Source of the DNA: Pleurotus ostreatus/Saccharomyces cerevisiae fusant
Taxonomy: Eukaryota > Opisthokonta
Direction of reading: 5' to 3'
Assembly: GCA_024196135.1 (NCBI GenBank)
Contig: JAMQCK010000332.1
Coordinates: 1-28,013, forward strand
Length of the DNA: 28,013 nucleotides
Below, piece by piece: positions 19,357-28,013 of this stretch (the stretch's first letter is position 1; each line of letters opens with the position of its first letter). The notes beneath the pieces are model-generated. The model ran no database searches and had not been told where the DNA came from. It was given only the letters and a program-made list of their open reading frames with translations. The position numbers were made by a program, and so were the translations under genes.

Positions 19357-21042
19357 ATGTCGGGAACGAGCGACTCGCAACAAGAATGGCACGCCATACG
19401 ACCCTGGGCTCCCCCTTTGTCCCTCTCCGTCCGCGAAATTTCCTCCGTCTCCGCTACCTTCATCCTCTCCTCATCCCTACACGACGTCGATGACCATCTC
19501 GCACTGGAAGCCGAGGCCCACGATGGGGACGCTGAGGCGGGCAATGCTGCGCCCTCGACCAGCGCCATCATTTCCGATGTGCTGGCGAAGGGCTTGTCGG
19601 TGAACGTTAACGAAGCGCCGTGGCAGCGCGTGCTCATACGGATCGACGACAAGGTGGACGAGGCGGTCATCATCATCTATGGCCTGATGCCTGGGCGGCA
19701 GTACGACATAGACCTGGGCTTGGTGCAAGGGAGCGAGAGCAATGTCATAAGGCGGCAGGTCATCACAGAAGGTGCGTTCCCTGTACAGAGCGCCTGTCTA
19801 AAGTGCTTAACCGACCCCCTTGCAGACTTCGAGTTCCCCAAGGTTGATGAAGCAACGATAGAGGACGATGGCTCGTCCTCCTCGTCTGATCAAGGCGCCC
19901 CATCCACCCCCTCCTCCTCATCCGTCTCTGCCGGCCGCCCCGCAGTCGCCAACGGCTCGCCCCCGAGCAGCGTCGCCTCCTCATTCACCATGGAAGACCG
20001 GCTAGCGCAAGTGGAGCAGACCCTGTCCGCCCTCATGTCCGAGAAGGAGACCCTGACACAGGCGCTCAAGGCCGCGCGGCGAGATGCGCAGAAGACCGAC
20101 GCGGCCCTGCGTTCCGAGATCGACGCACTCAAGCGCGCGTCGGAGAAGAACTCGGTGGCGGAGCAGCGCGCAAGGCAGCGCGTGCTGGCGCTGCAGGAGT
20201 CGGTCAAGCGCGCGAATGCGGCGAGGGAGGAGCTGGAGGAGGAGGCGGCTGCGGTGGAGGAGTCGTTACCAGGTTTGGAGCGGACACGAAGCGAGCGGGA
20301 GGCGAAGCATCGCGAGCTCAAGCGGTCTGCGGATCAGGCTCGCAAAGCGCGTGAACGCTCAGAGGAGAAAGCGCGGAAGAAGACGGCGGCGATGGAGAGC
20401 GAACTCGCTGCCTTGGACACAAGAGCGGAGCGCCTGCAAGCCAAACGCACAAAGCTCGAGGGCACGGTTCTCCCCGACCTGGAGGAGCAACTTCGCGAAC
20501 TCGAGCGTGAGCTTCAGCGCGCGGAGATGGAGGAGCTCTACGGTGGCGAGCTCGACGAACCTCTCGACACCGATGTCACTGAGTTCGGCGAGGTCTTCGC
20601 CAATCCCTTGTTCCCGCCGCGCCAGCCGCCGACGCGCACGCCTTCATACCCGCCACTCGGCGGCAGTGTGCCGGGGATTATCACTCGCCCGCCTGCTCAC
20701 CGACCAGTGCCGCACCACACCGGGCCCAGAGCACACCACCATCGGCATCACCACTTCCACCACCACTCACATCCCAACGGTGGGAAGGGCGGTAGGAGCG
20801 GGGCGCCATTGCACAATACGACGCCGCCATCAGGACCTTTGTTATCGTCGGGCTCGAGCTCGAGTTCGCATATTGCGACGACGGGAGCAAGCACCACGAC
20901 CCCGCCGACAAGGAATTCCGGATCAACGCTGTCGAGTGCTGCGCCGCCCTTTGAGCCGGGCAGGCCAATACGGACTGCTGTTGTCGGTTCGGGATCGAAA
21001 TCAAGTTCAGCGGCAATTACAATACAGCGTCCGGCCCATTGA
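19357..21042 (+). CDS. Coiled-coil protein with FN3-like N-terminus and His-rich tail
   Basis: No specific family recognised. Exons 19357-19771 and 19826-21042 give 543 aa. The 54-nt intron is a multiple of three without a stop, so an unspliced reading would add 18 residues. Residues about 10-140 have strand-like alternation and end in VIIIYGLMPGRQYDIDLGLV, similar to the end of a fibronectin type III fold; this is a weak inference. A Ser/Pro linker follows. Then about 170 residues of strongly charged heptad-like coiled coil (MEDRLAQVEQTLSALMSEKE through LRELERELQRAEMEELYGG). The tail is Pro/Ser/Thr-rich with a His cluster encoded at 20712-20775 containing HHHRHHHFHHHSH. It has no membrane segment. 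The architecture suggests a scaffold or cytoskeletal adaptor. The His cluster could bind metal or be low complexity only. Confidence 0.8.
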   Translation: MSGTSDSQQEWHAIRPWAPPLSLSVREISSVSATFILSSSLHDVDDHLALEAEAHDGDAEAGNAAPSTSAIISDVLAKGLSVNVNEAPWQRVLIRIDDKVDEAVIIIYGLMPGRQYDIDLGLVQGSESNVIRRQVITEGAFPVQSACLKCLTDPLADFEFPKVDEATIEDDGSSSSSDQGAPSTPSSSSVSAGRPAVANGSPPSSVASSFTMEDRLAQVEQTLSALMSEKETLTQALKAARRDAQKTDAALRSEIDALKRASEKNSVAEQRARQRVLALQESVKRANAAREELEEEAAAVEESLPGLERTRSEREAKHRELKRSADQARKARERSEEKARKKTAAMESELAALDTRAERLQAKRTKLEGTVLPDLEEQLRELERELQRAEMEELYGGELDEPLDTDVTEFGEVFANPLFPPRQPPTRTPSYPPLGGSVPGIITRPPAHRPVPHHTGPRAHHHRHHHFHHHSHPNGGKGGRSGAPLHNTTPPSGPLLSSGSSSSSHIATTGASTTTPPTRNSGSTLSSAAPPFEPGRPIRTAVVGSGSKSSSAAITIQRPAH

Positions 21043-21740
21043 GGGCGGGTGCTGGCTAGCCTCGATTGTGGATATTTATCGAGAGTGTACTTACATGTAA
21101 TTGTGTAGCGCTAGCGGTTTATTCGATGTAGATAGACAATTCTGACTTTGCCTCGTCGCTTCATCAACTCTTCTCGAACTCTTCTCGCTGATTCTCATGA
21201 CAAAACGCGCCCGCATGTTGTCGAATCCTGCTTGCAAGCAGTTGGTAGAATCCATGCATCCCCATCCGGAAGGCTTTGTGTGCATTCGAACAATCAGAAC
21301 ATACCTGCCTTCCTCCTCCTTCGCATGCTCTCAAAGCGCAATGATAATTGTTCCTCGTGCTCCCTTCTCGATTGTCGACTCCCTGCCGCCATGGCCGGGA
21401 TAGTCCAGGACCAGAGTGCTCGGCAATTGCAGCGGCCGGCCCGCCTAGAGATCGGCACGCAATCCCGCACGGAGATCATTGTGCTGAACTCTGACGATGT
21501 TTCGAGGTTGCCTCTTCTCCCCGTACCACGTTGCCTCCCAAGGCGAGGAACCTACTTTGTCCTCTCCCCTCGGCAGATTGAGGCTTCCAGCGGTGCTCGC
21601 AACTCGCAGTATACACAGGGGAAGACAATCATAGGGGCGCGCCGATCACTAGACTACTGGGCATCCAGCGCCGTGCAACTCTGGCCAACGCTCAAGGAAC
21701 ACCATCTTGACCTGCTCCCCTTCACTCCTCGTACACGCTC
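21043..21740. other. Intergenic region upstream of the SDR pair
   Basis: About 0.7 kb with the terminator side of the coiled-coil gene and the promoter of the first SDR. An open frame of 198 codons (21148-21744) crosses it but has no recognisable domain, and runs into the SDR start in another frame, so I treat it as chance. Confidence 0.45.
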
Positions 21741-23328
21741 ATGACGAGTAGCGATCTCTTCCTCCCCGCCAATTGGCCGCTCCTGGCTTGCGCTGCAGCT
21801 GCCGTCGTTGCCCCGCTCACCTACCTCAAACTTAATGACTCTCGCGTCAAGAGCATACCAGCACGCGTCTTGCAGTTCTCCCCAAAGCGTCTGACGCCCA
21901 AAGATGTGCCGCGCTTGGAGAAGGAACTTGCGGCGAGGGGCGCTTCCATCGAGGACCAACTGCCCCCAAAGACCGGGAGGAGGTACATCATAATTGGCGG
22001 GGTACGCTCTTACTTCCTATCCTGAAGTTTGACTGACTCTATCTAAGGCAGGCTTCTTGGGTGGCTGGCTCGTGCTTCATCTGCTCAGGCGAGGGGAAGA
22101 CGCAAAGAATATCCGCGTAATTGACATCCGTCTACCGGATCGACCTGATATGCAAGGCGACGCGGTCAAGGACGTCACCTTCCTGCAGGTCGACATCACC
22201 GACAAAGACGCAGTAAACCGAGCCTTTGACCTCCCATGGCCAAAGGGCGACAATTCTGGCTTGACTGTATTCAACACGGCCGCTAATATCCTCTTCTTCG
22301 AGCGGGACGAGAGGCTACTACACCGCTCTACGCGCATCAATGTCGATGGCATGCAGAACGTCCTTGACGCGTCCCGACGCGTCGGAGCGAGCGTATTCAT
22401 TCAAACCTCCTCCGGCTCCGTAGCTGTGCATAGCTCGCGCTACCTCCTCTGGCCCTGGGAACGCGAGTCCAAGTACTTCGTTCAAGTCGTCAACGACGAT
22501 CCCTCGCTAGTCCCAAAACGCCATGTTGACCACTTCTCCAACTATGCCGCGTCGAAGTATATATGCGAACGCCGCGTTCTCGCTGCCGACAAGTCTCCCT
22601 CTGGTGCTGGCGGCACGCTACGCACGGGTGCTCTACGGCCAGGCAATGGCATCTTCGGGCCCGGCGGGGACGCAGTGTGCGGGGCATACCTCGCGCGCGG
22701 GACGAACCCAACTTGGATTCTCACCACCCTTCAATCGTTTATCTACGTCGAAAATTGCTCGCTCGCGCACCTGCTCTACGAGCAGCGCCTCCTCGCGCGC
22801 GAAGCGGGGGACGACAGCTGCCCGGACATCGGCGGGCAGGCCTTCGTGATCACGGACCCAGGCCCGCCGCAGACATACGGCGACGTCGCGGTCGCGCTGA
22901 CCACGCTGAGCGGCGGGAAGTGCACGTTCCCGCAGCTCTCGCCAACGTTGATGCTCTGTCTCGCCTACATTGTCGAGACGATCTACGTGACGCGGCACCG
23001 GTTGTTGATGGGCGGGTGGAGAAGGCTTGCGCGCCTGCTGCCGGATATTCGCGGCGATGTAGCTTCGCTGCAGCCATCGCTATGGAATCTCGTCGGCCCA
23101 CATCTCATATTCGACGATTCGCGAGCGAGGCTGCCACCCGAGCAGGGCGGGCTGGGCTATCGTGGCGTGTGGACGACGTTGGAGGGCGTGGTTCGGACGC
23201 ACCAGGCGTTCGCGGCGGGCTTGATCTCTTCGCAGGTGCGGTCATACGACGCGGCCCCGGCCGCCGCGGTGGTGGACCAAGTCAAAGCAACTACCGGCAT
23301 AGACGTCATGCCTGTTCTGCAAGAGTAA
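21741..23328 (+). CDS. Membrane-anchored 3-beta-HSD/NSDHL-like short-chain dehydrogenase, copy 1
   Basis: An extended-SDR NAD(P)-dependent oxidoreductase resembling sterol-4-alpha-carboxylate 3-dehydrogenase. Exons 21741-22001 and 22048-23328 give 513 aa. A hydrophobic N-terminal segment (about 11-28, WPLLACAAAAVVAPLTYL) anchors it. The Rossmann motif GGAGFLGG spans the intron, with Gly86-Gly87 before it and Ala88 after it. The acidic end of the second strand is VIDIRLPDRPD. A TAA..F motif, ASVFIQTSSGSVA (active-site Ser region) and catalytic YAASK (Tyr253, Lys257) follow, then LRPGNGIFGPGG and FIYVENCSLAHLL. These are typical of the NSDHL/3-beta-HSD group. It is longer than the classical ERG26 product and diverged, so I expect an accessory sterol, terpenoid or other lipid substrate rather than the housekeeping role. 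The neighbouring gene is a close tandem paralogue. Confidence 0.9.
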
Positions 23329-23704
23329 AGCTTGATCGCTCGGTCCAACTGGCAGCTGCCTTCCGACCTCAAGGCCGGGCTCTTCGCAGCAAAAGCCACT
23401 TTTGAATGTTTCCGGAGCCTGGGGATACGGATATAGGCTGTATATGTGTACTCTGGAAGAGACCAATCTGACAATTGGCTTATACCAATCATCGCCTTGA
23501 AACGTCCCAGTTGGCGATTTGGTCTCTTTAGGTGCGTTTTGGGTGGCAGATACGCTGATACCCAACCTTCGCACCAACATCCCCTCTGCTTCCTTCTCGC
23601 TTTATGCTCACTATATAGGCCCAACTGCGAACAAGAGAATGCTCAGAGGAGCGGCCTGCACTCTCGAATTTCAAGGCGCAAGATCGCATTCTTCGCCTTT
23701 GACC
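23329..23704. other. Spacer between the tandem SDR genes
   Basis: 376 bp holding the 3' UTR of copy 1 and the promoter of copy 2. It shows no other gene. A TATA-like box lies near its right end. Confidence 0.6.
23612..23617 (+). promoter_or_regulatory. TATA-like box of SDR copy 2
   Basis: TATATA about 88 bp upstream of the ATG at 23705. No equally clear box is visible at the same distance before copy 1, so the two copies may be controlled differently. Confidence 0.45.
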
Positions 23705-25250
23705 ATGGTGTCATCTCTTTTGAGAATATTTCTCACTATCATCACCGCGGCAGTCGCGTACGTCAAGCTGAACGACTCGCGCCTCGGGAGAATACCTCAG
23801 CGCGCCCTTCAACTCTCCCCGAAGCGGGTCGCGCCTGAAGATATACCACCCTTGCGGAAGCGGCTGGCGGATGAAAACAAATCGATCGACGACCAAATGC
23901 CAACGAAGACAGGCAGGCGGTACATTGTCGTCGGCGGAGTAAGTGTATGACTTTCTGGCCCTTTTCACTGCCTGACGTTCATTATCAAAGACAGGATTTT
24001 TGGGTGGATGGTTGGTGCTGCACCTCATCAGAAGAGGGGAGAACCCCAAGAACATCCGTGTTATCGACTTGCATCCGCCTGAGCGGCCTGATCTGCTCGC
24101 GGAGGAGGTCCAAGGTGTGGCCTTTATACAAGCAGACATCACCGACCGCGATGCCGTCGATCGTGCCTTTGACTTGCTGTGGCCGAACGGGGACTCTTCT
24201 GGCTTGACTATATTCAACACGGCCGCCAGCATGCTCTTCTATGAGCGCCATGAGATGCTGTTGCCGCGCTCTACTCGCGTCAACGTCGACGGCCTGCATA
24301 ACTTGCTTAGTGCATCTCGGCGCGTCGGGGCGACTATATTCATTCAGACCTCCTCCGGCCCTGTCGCACTGCGAAGCTCACGGTACCTCCTCTGGCCATG
24401 GGAGCGTGAGCCGAAGCACTTCGTGCAAGTCATCAACGAGGAAGATGCGCTCTTCTGCAAGCACCACGAAGACCACTGGTCCAACTACGCCGCTTCGAAG
24501 TGCATCGCCGAGCGCCACGTCCGAGATGCCGACGGCGAACCTTCCGGTACAGGCGTCCTTCGCACGGGAATCTTGCGCCCGGGAAATGGCATCTACGGCC
24601 CCGGCGGCGACGCGTTATGCTCTGGCTACCTCATCAGAGGCATAAACCCTTCGTGGTATCTGGATTCCCTGCAGTCCTTCATTTACATCGAGAACTGCTC
24701 CCTCGCACACCTGTTATACGAGCAACGCCTCATCGCCCGTGAGCACGGAGACGACAGCTGCCCAGACATCGGCGGTCGAGTCTTCGTAGTCACAGATCCG
24801 GGGCCACCGCAGACGTATGGCGATATAGGGGTTGCGCTGACGGTGCTCACCGGGGGCAAGTGCACGTTCCCGCGAATCTCGTCGACGCTCATGCTTCTAT
24901 TGGCGTACATTGTCGAGGCAGTGTACGTCACGCGTCACCGGCTGCTCATACGAGGCTGGACGCCGCTGGCGGGTCTCCTGCCCAATCTGCGCGGATTGGT
25001 AGCGGCCCTGCAACCGCCTTTTTGGAGTGTCGCTGGGTCGCGACTTATTTTCGATGATTCGCGTGCGCGACTGCCGCCAGAGCAGGGAGGATTGGGCTAC
25101 AGGGGCGTATGGACGACGATGGAGGGCGTAGTGCGCACGCATCAGGCCTTTGTGGACGGGTTGGCTGTCACACAACGGTGGTCTGCGGACGATGATAGAC
25201 ACAGTATCTCAACCACGTCCGGCTCAGCTCATCCCCCGCTGAAGCCTTGA
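23705..25250 (+). CDS. Membrane-anchored 3-beta-HSD/NSDHL-like short-chain dehydrogenase, copy 2
   Basis: Tandem paralogue of the preceding gene, same strand. Exons 23705-23938 and 23991-25250 give 497 aa. The anchor is shorter (SSLLRIFLTIITAAVAYV, about 3-20). The dinucleotide motif reads GGTGFLGG across the intron, in the same position and phase as in copy 1. Catalytic YAASK is Tyr244/Lys248, exactly as far from the intron as in copy 1. Most of the catalytic domain is identical by eye (for example GLGYRGVWTT and EGVVRTHQAF in both). Differences gather in the membrane anchor, the loop before YAASK (DALFCKHHEDHW against PSLVPKRHVDHF) and the last 25 residues. The C-terminus after TQRW is Ser/His/Pro-rich and unrelated to copy 1. 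No frameshift or missing catalytic residue is seen, so both copies look functional. Confidence 0.9.
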
Positions 25251-25746
25251 TAGATGTGAGTACTATGCGGCGGGTGCTATCGATCGCTTCGAATGCTGGG
25301 GTACTAATGATGTTATAGGTCTCTTCCTGGCTGGACATTGCATGATTTTGTTTGTACAGTAGTATTCTGCGGTGGAACGGGAATACCGCCCTACTTATCC
25401 CTATAAACAGTACAAAGGAACTTAGACAGAGCGAAGAGCATGATACTTGACGTCGAATACCTTTAGGTTGATTCAAAGCATGCTCCTGAGGACGTGGAGG
25501 TCGGTGGGAAAGGCGGAGCGATACTGAGCGCGCACGTGAAGTTGAAGGGGCGTCACACCAGTCACAGTTCGACTTCCATTCTCGGAACAATAGACGCCAA
25601 CGCGGCGGCGAAGCGACGCTCAGGTTTTGCATATATGACACGCGATACACCCAATGGTACTTCATGAGATATTCTACACCCATCGTATCTTCATCCCCAT
25701 CGACCTTTCCTACCCTTCGTGATAGCCGTAGCTACTTGGACCACTC
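25251..25746. other. Convergent 3' region between SDR copy 2 and the small secreted protein gene
   Basis: About 0.5 kb between two genes whose 3' ends face each other. An open minus-strand frame (25168-25683) overlaps the SDR 3' end and has no domain signal. I see no other gene. Confidence 0.5.
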
Positions 25747-26070
25747 TCAGGTCTTGCAGATGAGAACGCCGCAAGAGTTCCAGCGGCAGGCTGAAAGGCG
25801 CGTGAGCATCCGATATAATTACCGGCGTGCCATTTGTACTTACTTCCTTGACGCGTGCCCGAGCTGGACTTGAAGGCGCAGCTGTGGCCTTCGCCGTAGT
25901 TGTTGCTGCCGTTGCAGGCGTCGACTAAGAGGTGAAGGCGTCAGATCATCAGAGAGAGCGATGCCGAAGACGAGCGTACCGTCGTTGTCAGCGACTAGCG
26001 CAGCGCCGTTGGCTTGCCCCGCGAAGAGGGCGAAGGTGGCGAGAGCGACGATGGCGAGTTTGTAGAACAT
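25747..26070 (-). CDS. Small secreted cysteine-rich protein (71 aa)
   Basis: Three exons, 26070-25980, 25924-25844 and 25790-25747, join in frame with GT-AG introns of 55 and 53 nt. The product starts MFYKLAIVALATFALFAGQA, a clear signal peptide, probably cut near Ala-Asn-Gly. The mature part of about 48 residues contains VDACNGSNNYGEGHSCAFKS, a GTRQGTC turn, and ends SCGVLICKT. It has five cysteines, an odd number. The pattern (C..., GEGHSC-F-K-S, G-TC, final IC or TC) resembles small secreted proteins I associate with basidiomycete secretomes, whose function is mostly unknown; effector, antimicrobial or adhesion roles are all possible. Unspliced, the frame runs to a false arginine/glutamine-rich tail, so the real product is missed. 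A TATATATA box lies about 70 bp upstream. Confidence 0.82.
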
Positions 26071-26904
26071 AATGAGTAGACGGAAGGAAAGAGTTTTACT
26101 GAGGTCGCTGGAAGGGCAAAGAGAAAGAAGACACAGTATATATACACAATCGCGTAGAGCTGAGTTTGAAAGTTCTCGACTAAAAAACCAATTACCTCAT
26201 TCTAGTCGACCTACAAGTCGAGGGGGTCCTCACCTTGACAGACATCGGTGAGTTACGAATGCCGATAGGTGCGCGCGCACCGCTGTAATCGCAGAGGACG
26301 AGGTTCATATTGACGAGCGCTTCACCTTGACGCTCCCCCTGGGCGCGCTGTCAATGTAGGGCGGTAGGACGGCGATGGCGGCCTGAGTAGACTGAGTAGT
26401 CGAGGAAGTCAAACACGGTCAGCTGCAATGCCACTTGATAGACTGTTCGCCGCCTAATTGACCCCGTTGGCGTTGGCGTCGGACTTTGATTTGTATGCAG
26501 CCTAGCGAGGAGAGATGAAGGCAGTTGCATCAGTGCCTTCCCATAGCGTTGAGATAGATGACCTCGAAGAGACTAGAGAAGGCCTACACTTTCAACGTCG
26601 GCGAACATCTGTATGGTCGGTAGGAGGGTCAAACGCCCGCGGTCAACGCTGGAGAGTCATGCATCTATAGACCGCTCTCGCCGTACCCAGCTGACGCTCG
26701 GAAGGACCGCCGGACCTTCTGGAACTTCAACCAGCACCGACAACATCAGAGTAGTCTCCAATTTTCCGTCAGCGGAGACGGTTTGCGAGGAGAAGGAAAA
26801 ATTCATCCAGTACAATATGAATTAAAAGAAGACCTATTTCACGCGCTTTGAACATGTATTTAGTTCACTAAAATAAGGATCTGTCAGGCGCGTCAAGGGC
26901 GAGA
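26071..26904. other. Intergenic region between the secreted-protein gene and the Luz homologue
   Basis: About 0.8 kb. The left 100 bp are the secreted-protein promoter. The rest shows no recognisable gene; the frame at 26613-26825 (plus) has no domain. The 3' UTR, or a short last exon, of the Luz homologue may occupy 26834-26880. Confidence 0.5.
26137..26144 (-). promoter_or_regulatory. TATA box of the small secreted protein gene
   Basis: TATATATA (palindromic) lies about 70 bp upstream of the ATG at 26070 on the minus strand. This is suitable spacing for a highly regulated fungal promoter. Confidence 0.65.
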
Positions 26905-27726
26905 TCACGGAAACTCACCAGTCCTGGCAATAGACGATTCGTCGAGCGTCATGTACCCTATCGCAGCCTCCATGATACGAGTAATGACCTCCAACTCGTC
27001 CTCCGACCGCGGCGCGTAAATGAACAAGTAGTTCGCTTGCAAATCCTTGTCGCCGAAGCAGCCACTCAGAGGGTGCCTTTCACCCCATCCCTTCGCGATG
27101 ACCTCCTTGCAGTCTTGCGGCGCGAGCAGAGCATGGTAGCTGCAGTCGATGAGAGGATGTACGTGCTCAATCTCGCGACCACGATGTTGGTTGATTGCTT
27201 TGTCTGCGATTGGGCACGGCGCGTCAGGGAGCACGAAGAGGGCTAGGGCATGCCCCTCGTGGGCAGATGGCTGCATCCTGGTCGTCGTGGGGTGGCGCTT
27301 GTGCATGACTTGGATAAGACCGCGAGCGGCTGACTGAAGCGACTCCGGCGGGAACTGGTCGATCTGGCGGTGCGGAATGACATGTTTGCCGATGGTGGGG
27401 CGCGGTCCCTCGCGCTGCGGCAGAGGCGCAGCGAACCAGGAGCGTTTCTCTGGCATGCTATTGTAGAGCTCAATGCTAGTGGTCTCGCGGCCAAAGCTAC
27501 CAAGAGCGCTGGACACGACCCATCCTATGGGATTGTATGGGAGACCACCCTCTCCGAGGCTGAGATACGCTCGGTAGTCACGAATCATGCTCGGGATCAA
27601 GAGGGAGAAAACGGTCGCTGGGACTGCAGCAATGACAAGGTCGCGGTGGCGAGAGATGATTGCAGAGGCATGGCGGAGCAATACGTCCAGATGGACGCTT
27701 ACTCGTTCAAGCGCCGTAAAGCTCAT
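26905..27726 (-). CDS. Fungal luciferase family protein (Luz homologue)
   Basis: A 273-aa frame without an evident internal intron. Fungal luciferase oxidises 3-hydroxyhispidin with light emission in bioluminescent Agaricales; homologues also occur in non-luminous fungi, where their role is unknown. The N-terminus has a hydrophobic segment (about 30-48, LVIAAVPATVFSLLIPSMI) followed by RDY. Family-like stretches are MPEKRSWFA and REGPRPTIGKHVIPHRQ (about 91-121), REIEHVHPLIDCSYHALLA with His188, His190 and His198, KGWGERHPLSG with His218, and LFIYAPRSEDE then EAAIGYMT. Length matches the roughly 265-270 aa of known luciferases. The last residues (TGEFP) may come from reading into a 38-nt intron (26881-26918); splicing there would end the protein ...RTDPYFSELN... 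at 26834. Light production cannot be judged from sequence. Confidence 0.87.
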   Translation of the reverse strand: MSFTALERVSVHLDVLLRHASAIISRHRDLVIAAVPATVFSLLIPSMIRDYRAYLSLGEGGLPYNPIGWVVSSALGSFGRETTSIELYNSMPEKRSWFAAPLPQREGPRPTIGKHVIPHRQIDQFPPESLQSAARGLIQVMHKRHPTTTRMQPSAHEGHALALFVLPDAPCPIADKAINQHRGREIEHVHPLIDCSYHALLAPQDCKEVIAKGWGERHPLSGCFGDKDLQANYLFIYAPRSEDELEVITRIMEAAIGYMTLDESSIARTGEFP

Positions 27727-28013
27727 GGTTCAGGACAGACCAGGCGGATTGATGCACTCCCGACCTTCTCCGGGACACTCGATAAAGAAAAATTGAATAG
27801 ACCGTCCAGAACATCGCGCAGCAGCCGTCTAGGCCAGAGATACGAGCCTGATGAAACAGAAGAGGATAAGCCCCGAAGATATGACCGTTCGAGTTTGACA
27901 AGGGACGAACCCGTGACAGTCGCGGTTGGTCGCGCACACGTGAGGCGTTACCGTCACATGCGCTCTTTGTGGCGTCAACGACGCGTTCATTGAACACGAC
28001 CATCATGCGGATA
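27727..28013. promoter_or_regulatory. Upstream region of the Luz homologue up to the window edge
   Basis: 287 bp upstream of the ATG at 27726. It is presumed promoter. No clear TATA box or other gene is visible, and the open frames crossing it lack protein-like features. Confidence 0.4.

Noticed and set aside
21148..21744. 198-codon plus-strand open frame before SDR copy 1
   Set aside because: It has no domain, signal peptide or family-like motif and overlaps the SDR start in another frame. Its composition looks like GC-rich chance sequence.
25168..25683. 171-codon minus-strand open frame
   Set aside because: It overlaps the conserved 3' end of SDR copy 2 on the opposite strand and shows no recognisable protein features.
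14195..27726. Complete bioluminescence (caffeic acid cycle) cluster
   Set aside because: Only a Luz homologue is present. The P450 is CYP63-like, and no hispidin synthase, hispidin-3-hydroxylase or caffeylpyruvate hydrolase is visible in the window.
1..28013. tRNA, rRNA, CRISPR, insertion sequences
   Set aside because: I found no tRNA B-box plus cloverleaf, no rRNA-like stretch, no spaced repeats and no transposase or reverse-transcriptase motifs. The genes are eukaryotic with spliceosomal introns.

Overview
The window is nuclear DNA of a filamentous basidiomycete, most likely an Agaricomycete and plausibly Polyporales. Nearly every gene is interrupted by many short spliceosomal introns (mostly about 50-60 nt). 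Gene content also fits: a CYP63-like cytochrome P450, an expanded-type WOPR (Gti1/Pac2) regulator, a GH92 alpha-mannosidase, a small secreted cysteine-rich protein and a homologue of the fungal luciferase family. All gene models below were made by hand from splice signals, reading-frame continuity and recalled family motifs. No alignment or search was run.

Layout. (1) 1-895, minus: a WOPR-box transcription regulator cut off by the left edge. (2) 896-2951: a gene-poor stretch. (3) 2952-5121, minus: a nine-exon MutY/MUTYH adenine DNA glycosylase. It is divergent from an F-box protein (5323-6816, plus), with about 200 bp of shared promoter. (4) 7093-8274, minus: the PIG-L/GPI12 GlcNAc-PI de-N-acetylase, then a small two-exon unknown gene (8374-8812, minus). 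(5) 8901-13097, plus: a 19-exon GH92 alpha-1,2-mannosidase with a striking cysteine-rich insertion. (6) 14195-16508: CYP63-like P450. (7) 16836-19125: UTP25, a ribosome-biogenesis factor. (8) 19357-21042: a coiled-coil protein with an FN3-like start and a His-rich tail. (9) 21741-23328 and 23705-25250: a tandem pair of membrane-anchored 3-beta-HSD/NSDHL-like SDR enzymes. (10) 25747-26070, minus: a small secreted cysteine-rich protein found only by splicing three tiny exons. (11) 26905-27726, minus: a fungal-luciferase-family (Luz) protein.

How the genes relate. Housekeeping genes (MUTYH, GPI12, UTP25) alternate with accessory ones (GH92, P450, SDR pair, SSCP, Luz homologue). The right half carries a P450, two SDRs and a Luz-type oxygenase homologue, all predicted to be membrane-anchored. 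This suggests lipophilic-substrate metabolism, but the window shows no polyketide synthase or hispidin hydroxylase, so it is not a complete bioluminescence cluster.

The strongest unusual signals are: the GH92 cysteine-rich insert, built entirely of symmetric phase-1 exons; two GC-AG introns; the Luz homologue; the hidden five-cysteine secreted peptide; and the SDR duplication, which keeps one intron inside the dinucleotide-binding motif.
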